64,000 nt of DNA from Phytohabitans houttuyneae (GTDB taxonomy: Bacteria; Actinomycetota; Actinomycetes; Mycobacteriales; Micromonosporaceae), in contig NZ_BLPF01000001.1 of NCBI RefSeq assembly GCF_011764425.1, forward strand, positions 558,001 to 622,000. Reading direction: 5' to 3'. Positions 6,984-15,658 of this stretch are shown here, piece after piece; positions within the stretch are counted from its first letter, which is position 1; each line of letters starts with the position of its first letter. A model generated the notes under the pieces. That model had not been told where the DNA came from. It ran no database searches and saw only the letters and a list, made by a program, of their open reading frames with translations. The translations under genes were made by a program, and so were the position numbers.

Positions 6984-8198
6984 TCAGGCGTGTCCACTTG
7001 TGGTCCCACGGGCCCATGCTTCGATGAGCTCGGCGGCCTGGTGGCGGTTGAGCCGCGGATCGCACAGCGAGGTGTAGTGGCGCTGCAGCTCCTCCTCGTC
7101 CACCACGGGGCCACCGATGCACTCCGTCACCTCGTCGTCCGCGGCGACCTCGATGTGCAGCCCGGCGGCTTCCTGCCCGGCGGCGTCGAGGATGTCGCGG
7201 AACCGCACGGCCTCGGTGATCACGTCGGCCAGGTAGCGGGTCTTGAGCCCGGTCGGCAGCTTGACCGTGTTGCCGTGCATGGGGTCGCTGAGCCAGACCG
7301 CCTGGTGTCCCGCCGCGGCCACGCGCGAGACGATCGGCGGCAGGGCTTCCAGGATCCGGTCGCGGCCCATCCGCGCGATGAGCACGAGGCGGCCGGGCTC
7401 GCGCCGCGGGTCGAGCACCTCGCACACCCGCAGGATGTCGTCGGGCTTGGCCTTCGGGCCGACCTTGCAGCCGACCGGGTTGACGACCGACGAGAGCATC
7501 GCGATGTGCGCCTCGTCCGGCTGGCGGGTCCGCTCCCCCACCCACGGCAGGTGGGTCGAGCCCAGGTACAGCTCGTCGGTGTCCGGGTCGCGGCGGATCA
7601 GCCGCGACTCGTAGTCGATGACCAGTGCCTCGTGGCTCGACCACGGACCTTCCGGCATGGCGGTCGGGCGGTCGCCCTGGCGGTACGTGCGCATGACCCG
7701 CTGCACCTGGTCGCTGGCCTCGTAGGCCCACACCATGCGCCGCGGGTTCGCCTTGCGCGTCTCCGACGTGGCGATGTCGGAGTTGATCATGTGACCGCGG
7801 AAGGACGGGATCCGGACCGCGTCGTACCACTCGGTCGCCGCCGACCGGGGCTTCGCGAACTGACCGGCCATGCGGCCCACCCGGACCACGCTCCGGCCGG
7901 TGAGCTCGCTGAACCTGTCGCCCAGCCAGTCGATCGTCTTCAGCTTTTCCGAGGTGTGCCGGGGCGTGCACTCGTAGAAGCTCTCGGCGCAGTCGCCGAG
8001 CTGCAGTACGAGCGCCCCCGGCAGCGCCTCGCGCAGCCGCCGGACCTCGGCGGCTGTCACCAGTGGCGGTGCCTCCGCCAGCGCGCGGCAGGCTTCGTCG
8101 TACGCGGGGTGGTCTCGCCAGTCCGGTTGCTGTACCGCCGGCACGCGCTCCCACGGCCCGAGTTGGATGAGGTCCGCGATGGAGCCGGTTTGCTGCAT
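6984..8198 (-). CDS. class II (plant-type/PhzC-like) DAHP synthase
   Basis: 404 residues. Condenses phosphoenolpyruvate with erythrose 4-phosphate to DAHP, the first step of the shikimate route, in the cytoplasm. Class II motifs are clear: LQLGDCAESFYE, RVGRMAGQFAKPRS, VVNPVGCKVGPK, IARMGRD and LSDPMHGNT. ATG is preceded by GGAGGAAAG. Many clusters drawing on chorismate carry such an extra, usually less feedback-sensitive copy to raise flux. Here it is last in the group KSIII-ACP-DAHP synthase and would feed the PhzE/PhzD branch to 3-hydroxyanthranilate. It does not supply the other precursor route, which starts from aspartate. Feedback insensitivity is inferred from context, not seen. Confidence 0.93.
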   Translation of the reverse strand: MQQTGSIADLIQLGPWERVPAVQQPDWRDHPAYDEACRALAEAPPLVTAAEVRRLREALPGALVLQLGDCAESFYECTPRHTSEKLKTIDWLGDRFSELTGRSVVRVGRMAGQFAKPRSAATEWYDAVRIPSFRGHMINSDIATSETRKANPRRMVWAYEASDQVQRVMRTYRQGDRPTAMPEGPWSSHEALVIDYESRLIRRDPDTDELYLGSTHLPWVGERTRQPDEAHIAMLSSVVNPVGCKVGPKAKPDDILRVCEVLDPRREPGRLVLIARMGRDRILEALPPIVSRVAAAGHQAVWLSDPMHGNTVKLPTGLKTRYLADVITEAVRFRDILDAAGQEAAGLHIEVAADDEVTECIGGPVVDEEELQRHYTSLCDPRLNRHQAAELIEAWARGTTSGHA

Positions 8199-8237
8199 CT
8201 TTCCTCCAGTCGACAGGTGGGCGAGCCGGCCCGGGTG

Positions 8238-8486
8238 TCAGGCCTGGACGCCCTTCGCTTCGAGCATCGCGACCGTCCCGGCGATGTTGCCGGCCTCGTG
8301 CATGTCCTCCTCGGTGACGTCGACGCCGTACCGGCCGGTGAGCGCGACGGCCACCTCGACAAGCACGAGCGAGTCGAGGTCGAGCAGGTCGAAGGAGGTG
8401 TCCGCGGTGGTGCCCTCCGGGGCGCCGTACTCGCAGGTCATGAGCTTCAGAAGCTGGTCGGTCAGGGTCTGCGTCCGGGTGGTCAT
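8238..8486 (-). CDS. acyl carrier protein
   Basis: 82 residues, acidic, with the phosphopantetheine site DLDSLVLVE (Ser39). It lies between the KSIII and DAHP synthase genes. In benzoxazole pathways such as nataxazole, a free-standing ACP holds the activated aminohydroxybenzoyl unit that the FabH-like enzyme transfers to a second aminohydroxybenzoate; the same role is likely here, with the PaaK-like ligase (17663-18985) as the loading candidate. The ribosome site before the ATG is weak. A fatty-acid ACP is less likely because no other fatty-acid genes are present. Confidence 0.88.
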   Translation of the reverse strand: MTTRTQTLTDQLLKLMTCEYGAPEGTTADTSFDLLDLDSLVLVEVAVALTGRYGVDVTEEDMHEAGNIAGTVAMLEAKGVQA

Positions 8487-8547
8487 CAGGTGGTTCGCCT
8501 CGCTCTCTGTGTGTGTGGGTGCCGAAGAATCGGCGGTGACGTATTGG

Positions 8548-9564
8548 TCAGGCCGCGTTGAGGTCGGGCCAGGTCAGCGCCGCCGCGCCCCAGGTCAGCC
8601 CGCCTCCGAAGGCGGTGAGCAGGACCCGGGACCCGGTGGCGAGGGTGCCGGCGGCCGCCGCGTCGGAGAGCGCGAGCGGCACCGACGCCGCCGAGGTGTT
8701 TCCGACGCGGTCGACGTTGACGACGGCTCGTTCCTCGGGAAGGCCGAGCCGCTGTGCCAGCGCCTTCAGGATGCGGATGTTGGCCTGGTGCCCCACCAGG
8801 TGATCGACGGAGCTGGTCGGCCAGCCGATCCGTTCCAGCAGCGCGGAGGACGAGTCGCCCATCCGGGAGACCGCTTCGGCGAACACCTTCTTGCCCTGCA
8901 TGGTGAAGTAGCGGTCCTGCGCGTCGGGTTCGCCCGGTGTGGCCCGCTCCCGCGAGCCGCCGCCGGGGATCATGATGAGGTCCTGCCGCGAGCCGTCGGA
9001 GCCGAGGTCGACGCCGAGGAGCACGCCGGGCCGGTCGGCGTCGGGCACCGCGGCGAGCACCACCGCGCCGGCGCCGTCGCCGAAGATGACGGACGTCGTG
9101 CGGTCGGCCGGGTTGAGGATCGTCGAGTAGGTCTCGGCGCCGATGACCAGGACCCGCCGGGCCTGGCCCGCGATGATCTGTGCCGACGCGGTGGCCAGGG
9201 CGTAGATGAACCCGGAGCAGACCGCGGCCACGTCGTAGGCGGCGGCGGTGCCCAGTCCCAGCCGGGCCGCCACCTGCGGCGCGGTGGCCGGGCAGGGGTG
9301 GTCGGGCGTGGTGGTGGCGACGACAACGGCGTCCACGGCGCCCGGCTCCAGCGGCAGGTTCGCGGACTTCAGCGCGCGGTGGCCCGCCTCGACGGCCAGG
9401 TCGCTGGTGGCGACGCCCGGCGGGGCCCAGTAGCGGCTGCGGATCCCGGTCCGGGTCGTGATCCACTCCTCGGATGTGTCCAAAGTGGTGGATAGTTCCT
9501 CGTTGGTGACGCGGCGGGGCGGCAGGTAGCTGCCCAGGCCGACCAGTGCGGCGAAGTGCGCCAT
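8548..9564 (-). CDS. FabH-like ketosynthase III / acyltransferase
   Basis: 338 residues with the complete thiolase-fold triad: Cys116 (DVAAVCSGF), His259 (VGHQANIRI) and Asn289 (RVGNTSAAS). The RSRYWAP segment and GDGAGAVVL loop fit the FabH group. Stand-alone FabH-like proteins with a neighbouring ACP can form C-O or C-N bonds rather than C-C bonds; the homologue in the A33853 and nataxazole clusters is reported to join two 3-hydroxyanthranilates. With the ligase and amidohydrolase of the neighbouring operon it forms the same four-part set. Start ATG at 9564 fits the family N-terminus (MAHFAALVGLGSYLP); the upstream extension lacks homology-like features. Confidence 0.88.
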   Translation of the reverse strand: MAHFAALVGLGSYLPPRRVTNEELSTTLDTSEEWITTRTGIRSRYWAPPGVATSDLAVEAGHRALKSANLPLEPGAVDAVVVATTTPDHPCPATAPQVAARLGLGTAAAYDVAAVCSGFIYALATASAQIIAGQARRVLVIGAETYSTILNPADRTTSVIFGDGAGAVVLAAVPDADRPGVLLGVDLGSDGSRQDLIMIPGGGSRERATPGEPDAQDRYFTMQGKKVFAEAVSRMGDSSSALLERIGWPTSSVDHLVGHQANIRILKALAQRLGLPEERAVVNVDRVGNTSAASVPLALSDAAAAGTLATGSRVLLTAFGGGLTWGAAALTWPDLNAA

Positions 9565-9601
9565 GAGCAATGCCCCTCGTACGGTGGGTGTCGGGTCCGG
9601 G

Positions 9602-11206
9602 TCAACCGGCGGTTCGGCCGCGGACGCGGCGGACAACGGCCGCCGGGTCGCCGTGTGCGGTGTTTCCACGCCAGGCCACGTGGTGGTCGGGGCGCAGGAG
9701 CACGAGGTCGCGTTCCCACACCTGCCGGGCGGCGCTGTCGGTCACCACCGTGTGGTTTATCGGCAGGCCCTGCGCGGCCGCCGCCTCAAGGAGCGGGGTC
9801 GCGCTGCCGTCGCCGGCGAAGTCGACGAGCGTGAACCCCGGGGCGAAGCGGTCGTAGATCGGCTTGCCGTCGCCGAGCACCAGGCTGGGCGGGCGGCTGC
9901 CCGGCCAGGTCGTCGGCGTGTACTCCGCGGGGCTCCACGGCGGCGCCGGCGAGTCTTCGTGGCAGATCACGGGCGAGCCGTCGTAGCGGTAGCCCAGCTC
10001 GATCCCCCGGTACTCGTTCTCGCCGCGCTCGGCGTTGATGAAGGCGGCGACGGCCTCGGGTGCGGCGCCCTCGCGCAGGCGGCGCCCCGCTTCGAGGTGC
10101 ACGCCGAGGTGCCGGTGCGAGGTGTGCATGTTGCGCAGGCCGACCGGGCGGCGTTCGACCTCGTAGCTGTCGAGCAGGTCGGGGCCGCCGAAGCCCTTGA
10201 GGATGGCGGCGATCTTCCAGGCGGCGTCGACCGCGTCACCGATCCCGGTGTTCATCCCGTAGGCGCCGGTCGGGAACATACGGTGGGCGGAGTCGCCGGC
10301 CAGCAGCACCCGCCCGGCACGGTAGCGGTCGGCGAGCATGAAGGCCGGGCGCCAGCGGGACGTCAGCAGCACCTTGTCGATCTTCACCTCGACGCCCAGC
10401 GTGCCCAGCAGGTACGCCGCCGGGTCGGCCGGTGGGGTGTCGAACTCGGCCGCGTCCATGCCGTTGACGTGCGCGGTCCAGGTGTCCACCTCGTCCTGCG
10501 CGATGATCGTGTACCGGAACGCGAAGTAGTGCCAGAACCGCCCGTGCCGGTGCAGGCTCTCCAGGTCGCGGCTCTTGAAGTGCACCATGAAGGCGCCCGG
10601 CAGGCCGGGCACGTCGAAGCCTTCCTCGCCGATGCCGACGGCCGTCCGCACCTGGCTCGAGGCGCCGTCGCAGCCGAGCACGTAGCGGGATCGCAGCGGG
10701 ACCCGCTCGTCGGTCATGACGTCGACCAGGTGGCTGGTCACGACGTCGCCGTCCTGGGTGAGCGAGTCGAAGCGCAGGCCGGTCCGCAGGTCGACGAGCG
10801 GGTCGCGCTGGCAGTGCGCGCGCAGGACCGGTTCCAGGTCGATCTGGGAGATGCGCTGGCCGGGCTCGGTGGGCTGGGTGCCGTCGTTGCGCTCGGCGAT
10901 GCGCTGCCACTCCTGCGCCACCGACGGGAGCCGCCACGTGGTGATCGGCGCCGCGGCGAGGCCGGCCGACCAGATCACGTCCGCCCGGTGCTCCGGCGTC
11001 ACGCCCGCGGCGCGGACGTCGCCCGCGACCCCGAGCTCCCGGAGAAACTCCATGCTGCGTGCGTTGACGTAGTCGAGCTTGGGATGGACCGATGTCTCGA
11101 AGCCCTGGTCGACCAGGACGCTGGGCACGCCCTGCCGGGCGAGCGCCAAGGCCGCCACCATGCCGACAGGGCCCGCGCCCACGATCAGGACCGGTACCGG
11201 ATCCAC
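9602..11206 (-). CDS. FAD-dependent aromatic hydroxylase (PheA/MhpA-like)
   Basis: 534 residues, class A flavoprotein monooxygenase using NAD(P)H and O2. Motifs in order: Rossmann fingerprint VLIVGAGPVGMVAALAL at the N-terminus, DG motif (LGCDGASSQVR, about residue 180) and GD motif (LLAGDSAHRMFPTGAYGMNTGIGDA, split here as LLAGDSAHRMFP and GAYGMNTGIGDA, about residue 300). A C-terminal thioredoxin-like extension of some 130 residues is typical of phenol 2-monooxygenase/MhpA/RdmE-like enzymes. Likely substrates are an aminohydroxybenzoate-derived ring or a naphthol of the THN branch; position in the KSIII-ACP group favours the former. It follows the symporter gene but is separated from it by a strong hairpin. 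Confidence 0.85.
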   Translation of the reverse strand: MDPVPVLIVGAGPVGMVAALALARQGVPSVLVDQGFETSVHPKLDYVNARSMEFLRELGVAGDVRAAGVTPEHRADVIWSAGLAAAPITTWRLPSVAQEWQRIAERNDGTQPTEPGQRISQIDLEPVLRAHCQRDPLVDLRTGLRFDSLTQDGDVVTSHLVDVMTDERVPLRSRYVLGCDGASSQVRTAVGIGEEGFDVPGLPGAFMVHFKSRDLESLHRHGRFWHYFAFRYTIIAQDEVDTWTAHVNGMDAAEFDTPPADPAAYLLGTLGVEVKIDKVLLTSRWRPAFMLADRYRAGRVLLAGDSAHRMFPTGAYGMNTGIGDAVDAAWKIAAILKGFGGPDLLDSYEVERRPVGLRNMHTSHRHLGVHLEAGRRLREGAAPEAVAAFINAERGENEYRGIELGYRYDGSPVICHEDSPAPPWSPAEYTPTTWPGSRPPSLVLGDGKPIYDRFAPGFTLVDFAGDGSATPLLEAAAAQGLPINHTVVTDSAARQVWERDLVLLRPDHHVAWRGNTAHGDPAAVVRRVRGRTAG

Positions 11207-11226
11207 GATTTCTTACCTCCCGAAGT

Positions 11227-11255
11227 GGTGTGGGGCGGAGGGACCGCCCCACACC
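11227..11255 (-). terminator. strong hairpin between symporter and hydroxylase genes
   Basis: Perfect 12-bp GC-rich inverted repeat (11227-11238 with 11244-11255, 5-base loop) in the 61-base gap between two leftward genes. It probably ends or attenuates symporter transcription and stabilises RNA ends; there is no T-run. Confidence 0.65.
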
Positions 11256-11267
11256 GTTCGCGGTTGT

Positions 11268-12983
11268 TCAGTGCGCTTCGCTGAGCGTCCGACCCGTCCG
11301 GTCCCGTCCGTTCAGGCCGCTGGCGGCAATCGGCAGCTCCGCCTCAGCCCGGGCCGGGATGACGGCACCGGTCAGGGAGCGGACCTGCATCTCGGCGAAG
11401 GCGGCGTCGTTGCGCTCCGGGCTGGTGAGCGATCCGATGAGGCCGAACAGGAAGCCGAGCGGCGCACCGACGAGCCCGGGCTCGAAGTCGATGAACTTGA
11501 AGTCGGAGTCCGGGAACAGCGCGGTCGGGTCACCCGACACGCCGTTGGAGAAGAACACCATGACGAGGGTCACGGCCATTCCACCGTAGACGGTCCACAT
11601 CAGACCGCGAGTGTTGAACCGCTTCCAGAACAGCGAGTAGATGACGGCCGGCAGGACGCAGGCGGCGCCGAGGTCGATCGACGTCGGGATGAAGATGTGC
11701 GTGAGCTGGGTCATCATCACCATGCCGAAGACCAGCGCACCGATACCGAAGATCAGCACGTAGCGCCGGACGTCCTTGAGCTCGGCGGCCGCGTCCCCCT
11801 TCTGGCCGCGCGCCGCGCGCACGTCCCGTACGAAGGAGGTCACGCCGTTGAGCAGCAGCACCGCGAAGATGGCGCCGACCGACAGCAGCGCGATCGCGCC
11901 GAGCAGGCCGCTTGCCCACGAGCCACCGAGGTCATCCACAATCTTGGGCAGGGTGATGTCGCGGTGGGCGCCGACCTTGCCGATGGCGGCTCCGCCGAGG
12001 ATCGCGACAGCACCGAGACCGATGATGACCATGCAGGCCCAGAACCCGACCGTGATGATCGCCGCCCAGCCCGCCGTCTGCCGGGCCGCCCGTCCGCTCC
12101 TCGCCACGAAGAAACGCATGAACAGGAACGGCATGCCGATGGAGCCGACCGCGATAGCGAACGCCTTGGACAGGTGGACCCAGGGGTCCTGGGTCGAGTT
12201 CACCGTGGCGCCCTCGCCGAACAGGCGGCCGGTCTCCAGCAGGTCGCCGCGCGGACTCGGCGCGGCCTTCGCCTCGGCGTCGTTGAGCAGGTCGGCGAGG
12301 TTCAGCTTGTACTTGGCCAGGATCGCCACGGTCAGCACCAGGACGAAGCCCATCATCAGCGAGACCTTGAGCACCAGCACGCGGGTGACGCCGGGCATTC
12401 CGCCCAGGTAGACCAGCGCGATGGCGGCCAGGCCGACGATGCCGACCACGGTGCCCACGACGGGCGCGTTCACCGTGGGATGGGTGGTGAACATCCGACT
12501 CGCGACGAAACCCATCGAGCCCACCGCGATGACCGTGAACATCCCGAAGATGGTCAGGGTGAGGACCGCCGACGCCATCCGCGCCTGCCGCGGCTGGGCG
12601 CGTACCGCGAACAGGTCGCCGATCGTGTACGCGTTGACGTTGCGCATCGGTCCGGCGTAGATCAGCACCGCGAGCACCGTCGACATCACGAAGGCGGTCA
12701 GCAGCAGGATCGCGTCGAAGCCGTTCAGCGCGACGTGCCCGACGATGATGATCACCGTCGAGTACATGATGCCGCCGGCGACGTGCGCCATGGCGTTCTC
12801 GCCGATGCCGATGTTTCGCCCGGCGAGGAGGAAGTCGTCCCGGTTGCGGATCCGCCCGCGCACCGCCATGACGAGAGCGAACGCCGCGACCGCGAGGACC
12901 AGGACGATCCCGGTCGCGATGGCGGGTTCCGCCCACGTGTTGTCGATCGGCGGTGGCGGCGGTGCCGCGAGGATGTCGCTCAC
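11268..12983 (-). CDS. sodium:solute symporter, ActP/acetate-permease type
   Basis: 571 residues with about 13 hydrophobic helices, a member of the SSS family. Family features include DDFLLAGRNIGIGENAMAH near residue 50, NAYTIGDLFAVRA and the long terminal helices. Relatives move acetate, pyruvate or other monocarboxylates with Na+ across the inner membrane. Its ATG overlaps the stop of the DUF485 gene (12980), the usual partner of ActP-type symporters. In this cluster it may take up or recover an aromatic acid or short-chain precursor, but the substrate is not shown by the sequence. The insertion between helices 6 and 7 (AKAAPSPRGDLLETGRLFGEG) is longer than in acetate permease. Confidence 0.88.
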   Translation of the reverse strand: MSDILAAPPPPPIDNTWAEPAIATGIVLVLAVAAFALVMAVRGRIRNRDDFLLAGRNIGIGENAMAHVAGGIMYSTVIIIVGHVALNGFDAILLLTAFVMSTVLAVLIYAGPMRNVNAYTIGDLFAVRAQPRQARMASAVLTLTIFGMFTVIAVGSMGFVASRMFTTHPTVNAPVVGTVVGIVGLAAIALVYLGGMPGVTRVLVLKVSLMMGFVLVLTVAILAKYKLNLADLLNDAEAKAAPSPRGDLLETGRLFGEGATVNSTQDPWVHLSKAFAIAVGSIGMPFLFMRFFVARSGRAARQTAGWAAIITVGFWACMVIIGLGAVAILGGAAIGKVGAHRDITLPKIVDDLGGSWASGLLGAIALLSVGAIFAVLLLNGVTSFVRDVRAARGQKGDAAAELKDVRRYVLIFGIGALVFGMVMMTQLTHIFIPTSIDLGAACVLPAVIYSLFWKRFNTRGLMWTVYGGMAVTLVMVFFSNGVSGDPTALFPDSDFKFIDFEPGLVGAPLGFLFGLIGSLTSPERNDAAFAEMQVRSLTGAVIPARAEAELPIAASGLNGRDRTGRTLSEAH

Positions 12984-13315
12984 CGCAGGCCCCCTTCCAG
13001 GTCAGCCCGGATCCGCTCGCTGACCGGGTCGAGCCGGGTGCTGGCGTATCTCATGTACGCCACGGTGACGACGGCGACGAGCGCGAACGACAGGATCAGG
13101 AACAGCAGGCCTACGTTCATGGGTCCGCCGAGCCCGGTGCGGTAGATCTCCGGCACGAAGGCGGCGAGCGCTATGCCGACGAACCACCAGCCGTAGAAGA
13201 TGACGCTCGCCCAGACGATGAAGGTGTTCGACCGGCGGCGCAAATCCTGGAACTGCGTGCTCTCGTACGCCGCGACATATCGTTCGCTGGCGGCTGCCGA
13301 GTCCGTTGGACCCAT
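12980..13315 (-). CDS. DUF485 membrane protein, symporter partner
   Basis: 111 residues with two transmembrane helices (SVIFYGWWFVGIALAAF and VGLLFLILSFALVAVVTVAY) after a soluble N-terminus containing FQDLRRRSNTF. This is the DUF485 (YjcH) pattern, encoded directly upstream of ActP-type symporters in many bacteria and thought to be an accessory subunit. Its stop overlaps the symporter start by four bases, so translation is coupled. The upstream 206-base gap carries a TACTGCG element also found at the two-component and MMPL promoters. Confidence 0.88.
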   Translation of the reverse strand: MGPTDSAAASERYVAAYESTQFQDLRRRSNTFIVWASVIFYGWWFVGIALAAFVPEIYRTGLGGPMNVGLLFLILSFALVAVVTVAYMRYASTRLDPVSERIRADLEGGLR

Positions 13316-13370
13316 GACACCTCCTCAGTTCAGGACACTGTGGGTGACGGCGCCCTGACGTGGTGGTCAG

Positions 13371-13383
13371 TACTGCGACAGTC
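13371..13383. promoter_or_regulatory. TACTGCG element (possible two-component target)
   Basis: The bases at 13371-13377 equal the left half of the palindromes at 27609 and 43651; the following ACAGTC makes a short ACTG-CGA-CAGT dyad instead of the N6-spaced palindrome. It lies 56 bases upstream of the DUF485-symporter operon. Supporting evidence is weak on its own. Confidence 0.3.
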
Positions 13384-13521
13384 TCAGGCACCGCGGCCGG
13401 CGTACGGCATCGCCCATTCACGGTATGTCTGGCCCGCGGAGCGAAAATGGCGTGCCGCGGGACTTGAATCGCGTGAACGTGCGATGTCCACAGTCGACGC
13501 GCACGCCGGATCGTTTAGCGC

Positions 13522-14262
13522 ATGAGGTCGGCGCTGAAAACCAACGCCTGGACGTATGACGACTTCACGAGTGGTGAGCTCGATCCCGCCCGCTGGACGG
13601 TCATGTCGATCGCCGGGGCCGACGGCCAGACGCACACCTACCAGGACCGCAACGCGCGGGTGCACACCGGTGACGGGCGGCTCGAGCTGACGGTCAACCC
13701 GTTCACCCGCTTCCACGACAGCGACCCGAGGCAGAACAACGCCAAGCAGATGTACCGGTCGGTGCGGCGCTTCACCGCGCCGCCGGCGGGCGAGCTGGCG
13801 TTCGAGGTCGACATGGGCGTGCGCACGTTCGGCCAGATCCCGTACGACCTGCTCGACGCCTTCGGCACGGTGAACCTCTTCGACCTGGAGACCGGCGTCG
13901 TGCTCAACGCGGCCGCGACCAACGACACTGTCTACGCGGTCGTCGAGAGACTGGTCCTGCCCGGCGTGACCCGCCCCGACGACTACTACATCCACCGGGT
14001 GGTCCTGGACGTGCCGACCGAGCCGGGGCTCGTGCACGCCTACACGGTCACCTACCGGGCGGAGACGTCCGAAGTGGAGTTCCGGGTGGACGGCCGGCTC
14101 GCCTACTGGACGCGGCTGCCGGTACCGGTGACCGGCTTCACGGCCGGCATGGCCCTGTTCTCCGCGCGCAGCATGTCCCGCTACACGCGGGCGCAGCGGG
14201 AGCACGGGCAGGGCGCCGCCGGTTCGTGGGGGCCGTGGCGGGTCACGACCAGCGTCAGATGA
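13522..14262 (+). CDS. DUF6081-like protein, predicted beta-sandwich
   Basis: 246 residues, no signal peptide or membrane segment. The opening WTYDDFTSGELDPARWTVM and later strands (GRLELTVNPFTRF, LAFEVDMGV, YTVTYRAETSEVEFRVDGRL) resemble concanavalin-like jelly-roll proteins such as the DUF6081 family of actinomycetes; the pair DFTSG...DPARW is like the start of GH16-type domains. No catalytic Glu pair is evident. It is transcribed alone, rightward, and its end overlaps the convergent SDR gene by eight bases. Role in the cluster unknown; a ligand-binding or cyclase-like function would be speculation. Confidence 0.55.
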   Translation: MRSALKTNAWTYDDFTSGELDPARWTVMSIAGADGQTHTYQDRNARVHTGDGRLELTVNPFTRFHDSDPRQNNAKQMYRSVRRFTAPPAGELAFEVDMGVRTFGQIPYDLLDAFGTVNLFDLETGVVLNAAATNDTVYAVVERLVLPGVTRPDDYYIHRVVLDVPTEPGLVHAYTVTYRAETSEVEFRVDGRLAYWTRLPVPVTGFTAGMALFSARSMSRYTRAQREHGQGAAGSWGPWRVTTSVR

Positions 14263-14956
14263 GCACTTCGCCGCCGTCGATGTTCAGGTTGATCCCGTTG
14301 ATCGAGCGGTTTTCCAGCAGGAACGCGATCGCACCGGCGCAGTCGTGCATCGTCACCGGCCGCTTGGTGAGGGCGCGGGACACGGCCGCCTCGCGGGCGG
14401 CGGGCTTGTCACTCCAGAATGGAGTGTCGGCGACGATGCTCGGGTGCAGGGCGTTGACCCGGATCGGCGAGAGCTCCACGGCGAGGGTCCGCACCAGCGC
14501 ACCGATGCCGCCGTTGGCTGTCGTCACGGTCGTGGATCCCGGGTACGGCCGGTGGCTGGCGAGGCCGCCGACAAGCACGACAGCGCTCTCGTCGGTCATC
14601 CGCGGTGCGAGCGCGTGCAGGACCGTCGTGTAGCCGGTGAGCTTCACGGTCAGCAGGCGGGTGGCGTCGAGCGGGCGGTACTCGCGGACCGTGTTGTAGT
14701 CCCGGTCGAGCGCCGCGACGACGAGGTGGTCGACGCGGTCCACATCGGCCAGCGCGTCAACGATCCGCTCCGGGTCGGCGAGGTCCAGGGCGATGCCCCG
14801 GGTCTGGCCGCCGATCTCGTCGGCGATGCGTTTGGTCCGGTCCTCCGAACGGCCGGTGATGACCACGTCGTCTCCCCGCTCGGCGCACGACTGGGCGAAG
14901 TGGCGGCCGATTCCCGAGGTACCGCCGATGACGACGACACGAGTGCGATCCGACAT
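14255..14956 (-). CDS. atypical short-chain dehydrogenase lacking YxxxK
   Basis: 233 residues. The cofactor fingerprint GGTSGIG (residues 11-17) and the C-terminal NGINLNIDGG are normal for SDR proteins, but the catalytic region reads VVLVGGLASHRPYPGSTTV then TTANGGIGALV, so the usual Tyr and Lys are Thr and Gly. Either the catalytic residues are displaced, or the protein works as a non-redox cyclase/isomerase or a binding subunit. It is the last gene of the nine-gene aminohydroxybenzoate operon, with GGAGGAAAC before its ATG, so it is probably used by that pathway. Confidence 0.75.
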   Translation of the reverse strand: MSDRTRVVVIGGTSGIGRHFAQSCAERGDDVVITGRSEDRTKRIADEIGGQTRGIALDLADPERIVDALADVDRVDHLVVAALDRDYNTVREYRPLDATRLLTVKLTGYTTVLHALAPRMTDESAVVLVGGLASHRPYPGSTTVTTANGGIGALVRTLAVELSPIRVNALHPSIVADTPFWSDKPAAREAAVSRALTKRPVTMHDCAGAIAFLLENRSINGINLNIDGGEVLI

Positions 14957-14991
14957 TGACAGTTTCCTCCAGGTGTAGGTGGTGGACGCCG

Positions 14992-15630
14992 CTAGCTTTC
15001 CAGCTCGGCCAGGACGTCGGCCATGGACAGCGGTACCGCGCAACGGTCCGCGGCGTAGCGCAGCGCCATGAGGTGGTCGTCGAGCGACAGGTCGGCCAGC
15101 GCGTCCGCCACGAGGAAGGGCTGGATGTCCCGGCTGAACGCGTCGAACGCGGTGATGAGGCAGCCCATGTGCGCGTACACGCCGCAGACGATGAGCTGGT
15201 CGCGCCCCGCCGCGCGCAGCCGCTCCTCCAGGTCGCTGCGGAAGAACGCGCTGTACCGCCACTTGGTCAGCACGGTGTCGCCCGGCTCGGGCGCGATGTC
15301 GTCCGCGATGCCCCGGTCGGCCGGGTCGACGCTCATGCCGGGTCCCCAGATGTCGTGCAGCAGCCCGCGGTCCTGGCGGCTCATGCCGCCCGGCTGGGCG
15401 GTGTACAGCACCGGCACGCCGGCCGCGCGCGCCGCCGCGAGCAGCTTCATCACGTTGGCGACAAGCTCGGTCAGCGGCGACTGCCCGGCCGGAAACGGGC
15501 GCAGGAAGTACCGCTGCATGTCGTGCACCAGAATGGCGGCCCGGTCCCGTCGCGGGCGCCAGCTCACCGCCGTGTCCGGCAGGTCGCCGGCGCCCGGCAT
15601 GGGGTACGGCGCGATCGGGCTCATGGCCAT
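14992..15630 (-). CDS. isochorismatase-family ADIC hydrolase, PhzD-like
   Basis: 212 residues. Predicted to hydrolyse the vinyl ether of 2-amino-2-deoxyisochorismate, giving 2,3-dihydro-3-hydroxyanthranilate and pyruvate. Catalytic Asp37 ([11 protein letters not shown]) and Lys123 (LTKWRYSAF) are present, and the VYAHMGCL segment has Gly at the place where ordinary isochorismatase-family amidases have Cys, as in PhzD. AGGAGG six bases before the first of two close ATGs sets the start at 15630. PhzE (23261) supplies the substrate and the SDR immediately upstream (15659) takes the product to 3-hydroxyanthranilate. Confidence 0.92.
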   Translation of the reverse strand: MAMSPIAPYPMPGAGDLPDTAVSWRPRRDRAAILVHDMQRYFLRPFPAGQSPLTELVANVMKLLAAARAAGVPVLYTAQPGGMSRQDRGLLHDIWGPGMSVDPADRGIADDIAPEPGDTVLTKWRYSAFFRSDLEERLRAAGRDQLIVCGVYAHMGCLITAFDAFSRDIQPFLVADALADLSLDDHLMALRYAADRCAVPLSMADVLAELES

Positions 15631-15658
15631 GGTTCGCCTCCTGTTCTGTCCCGCGACG

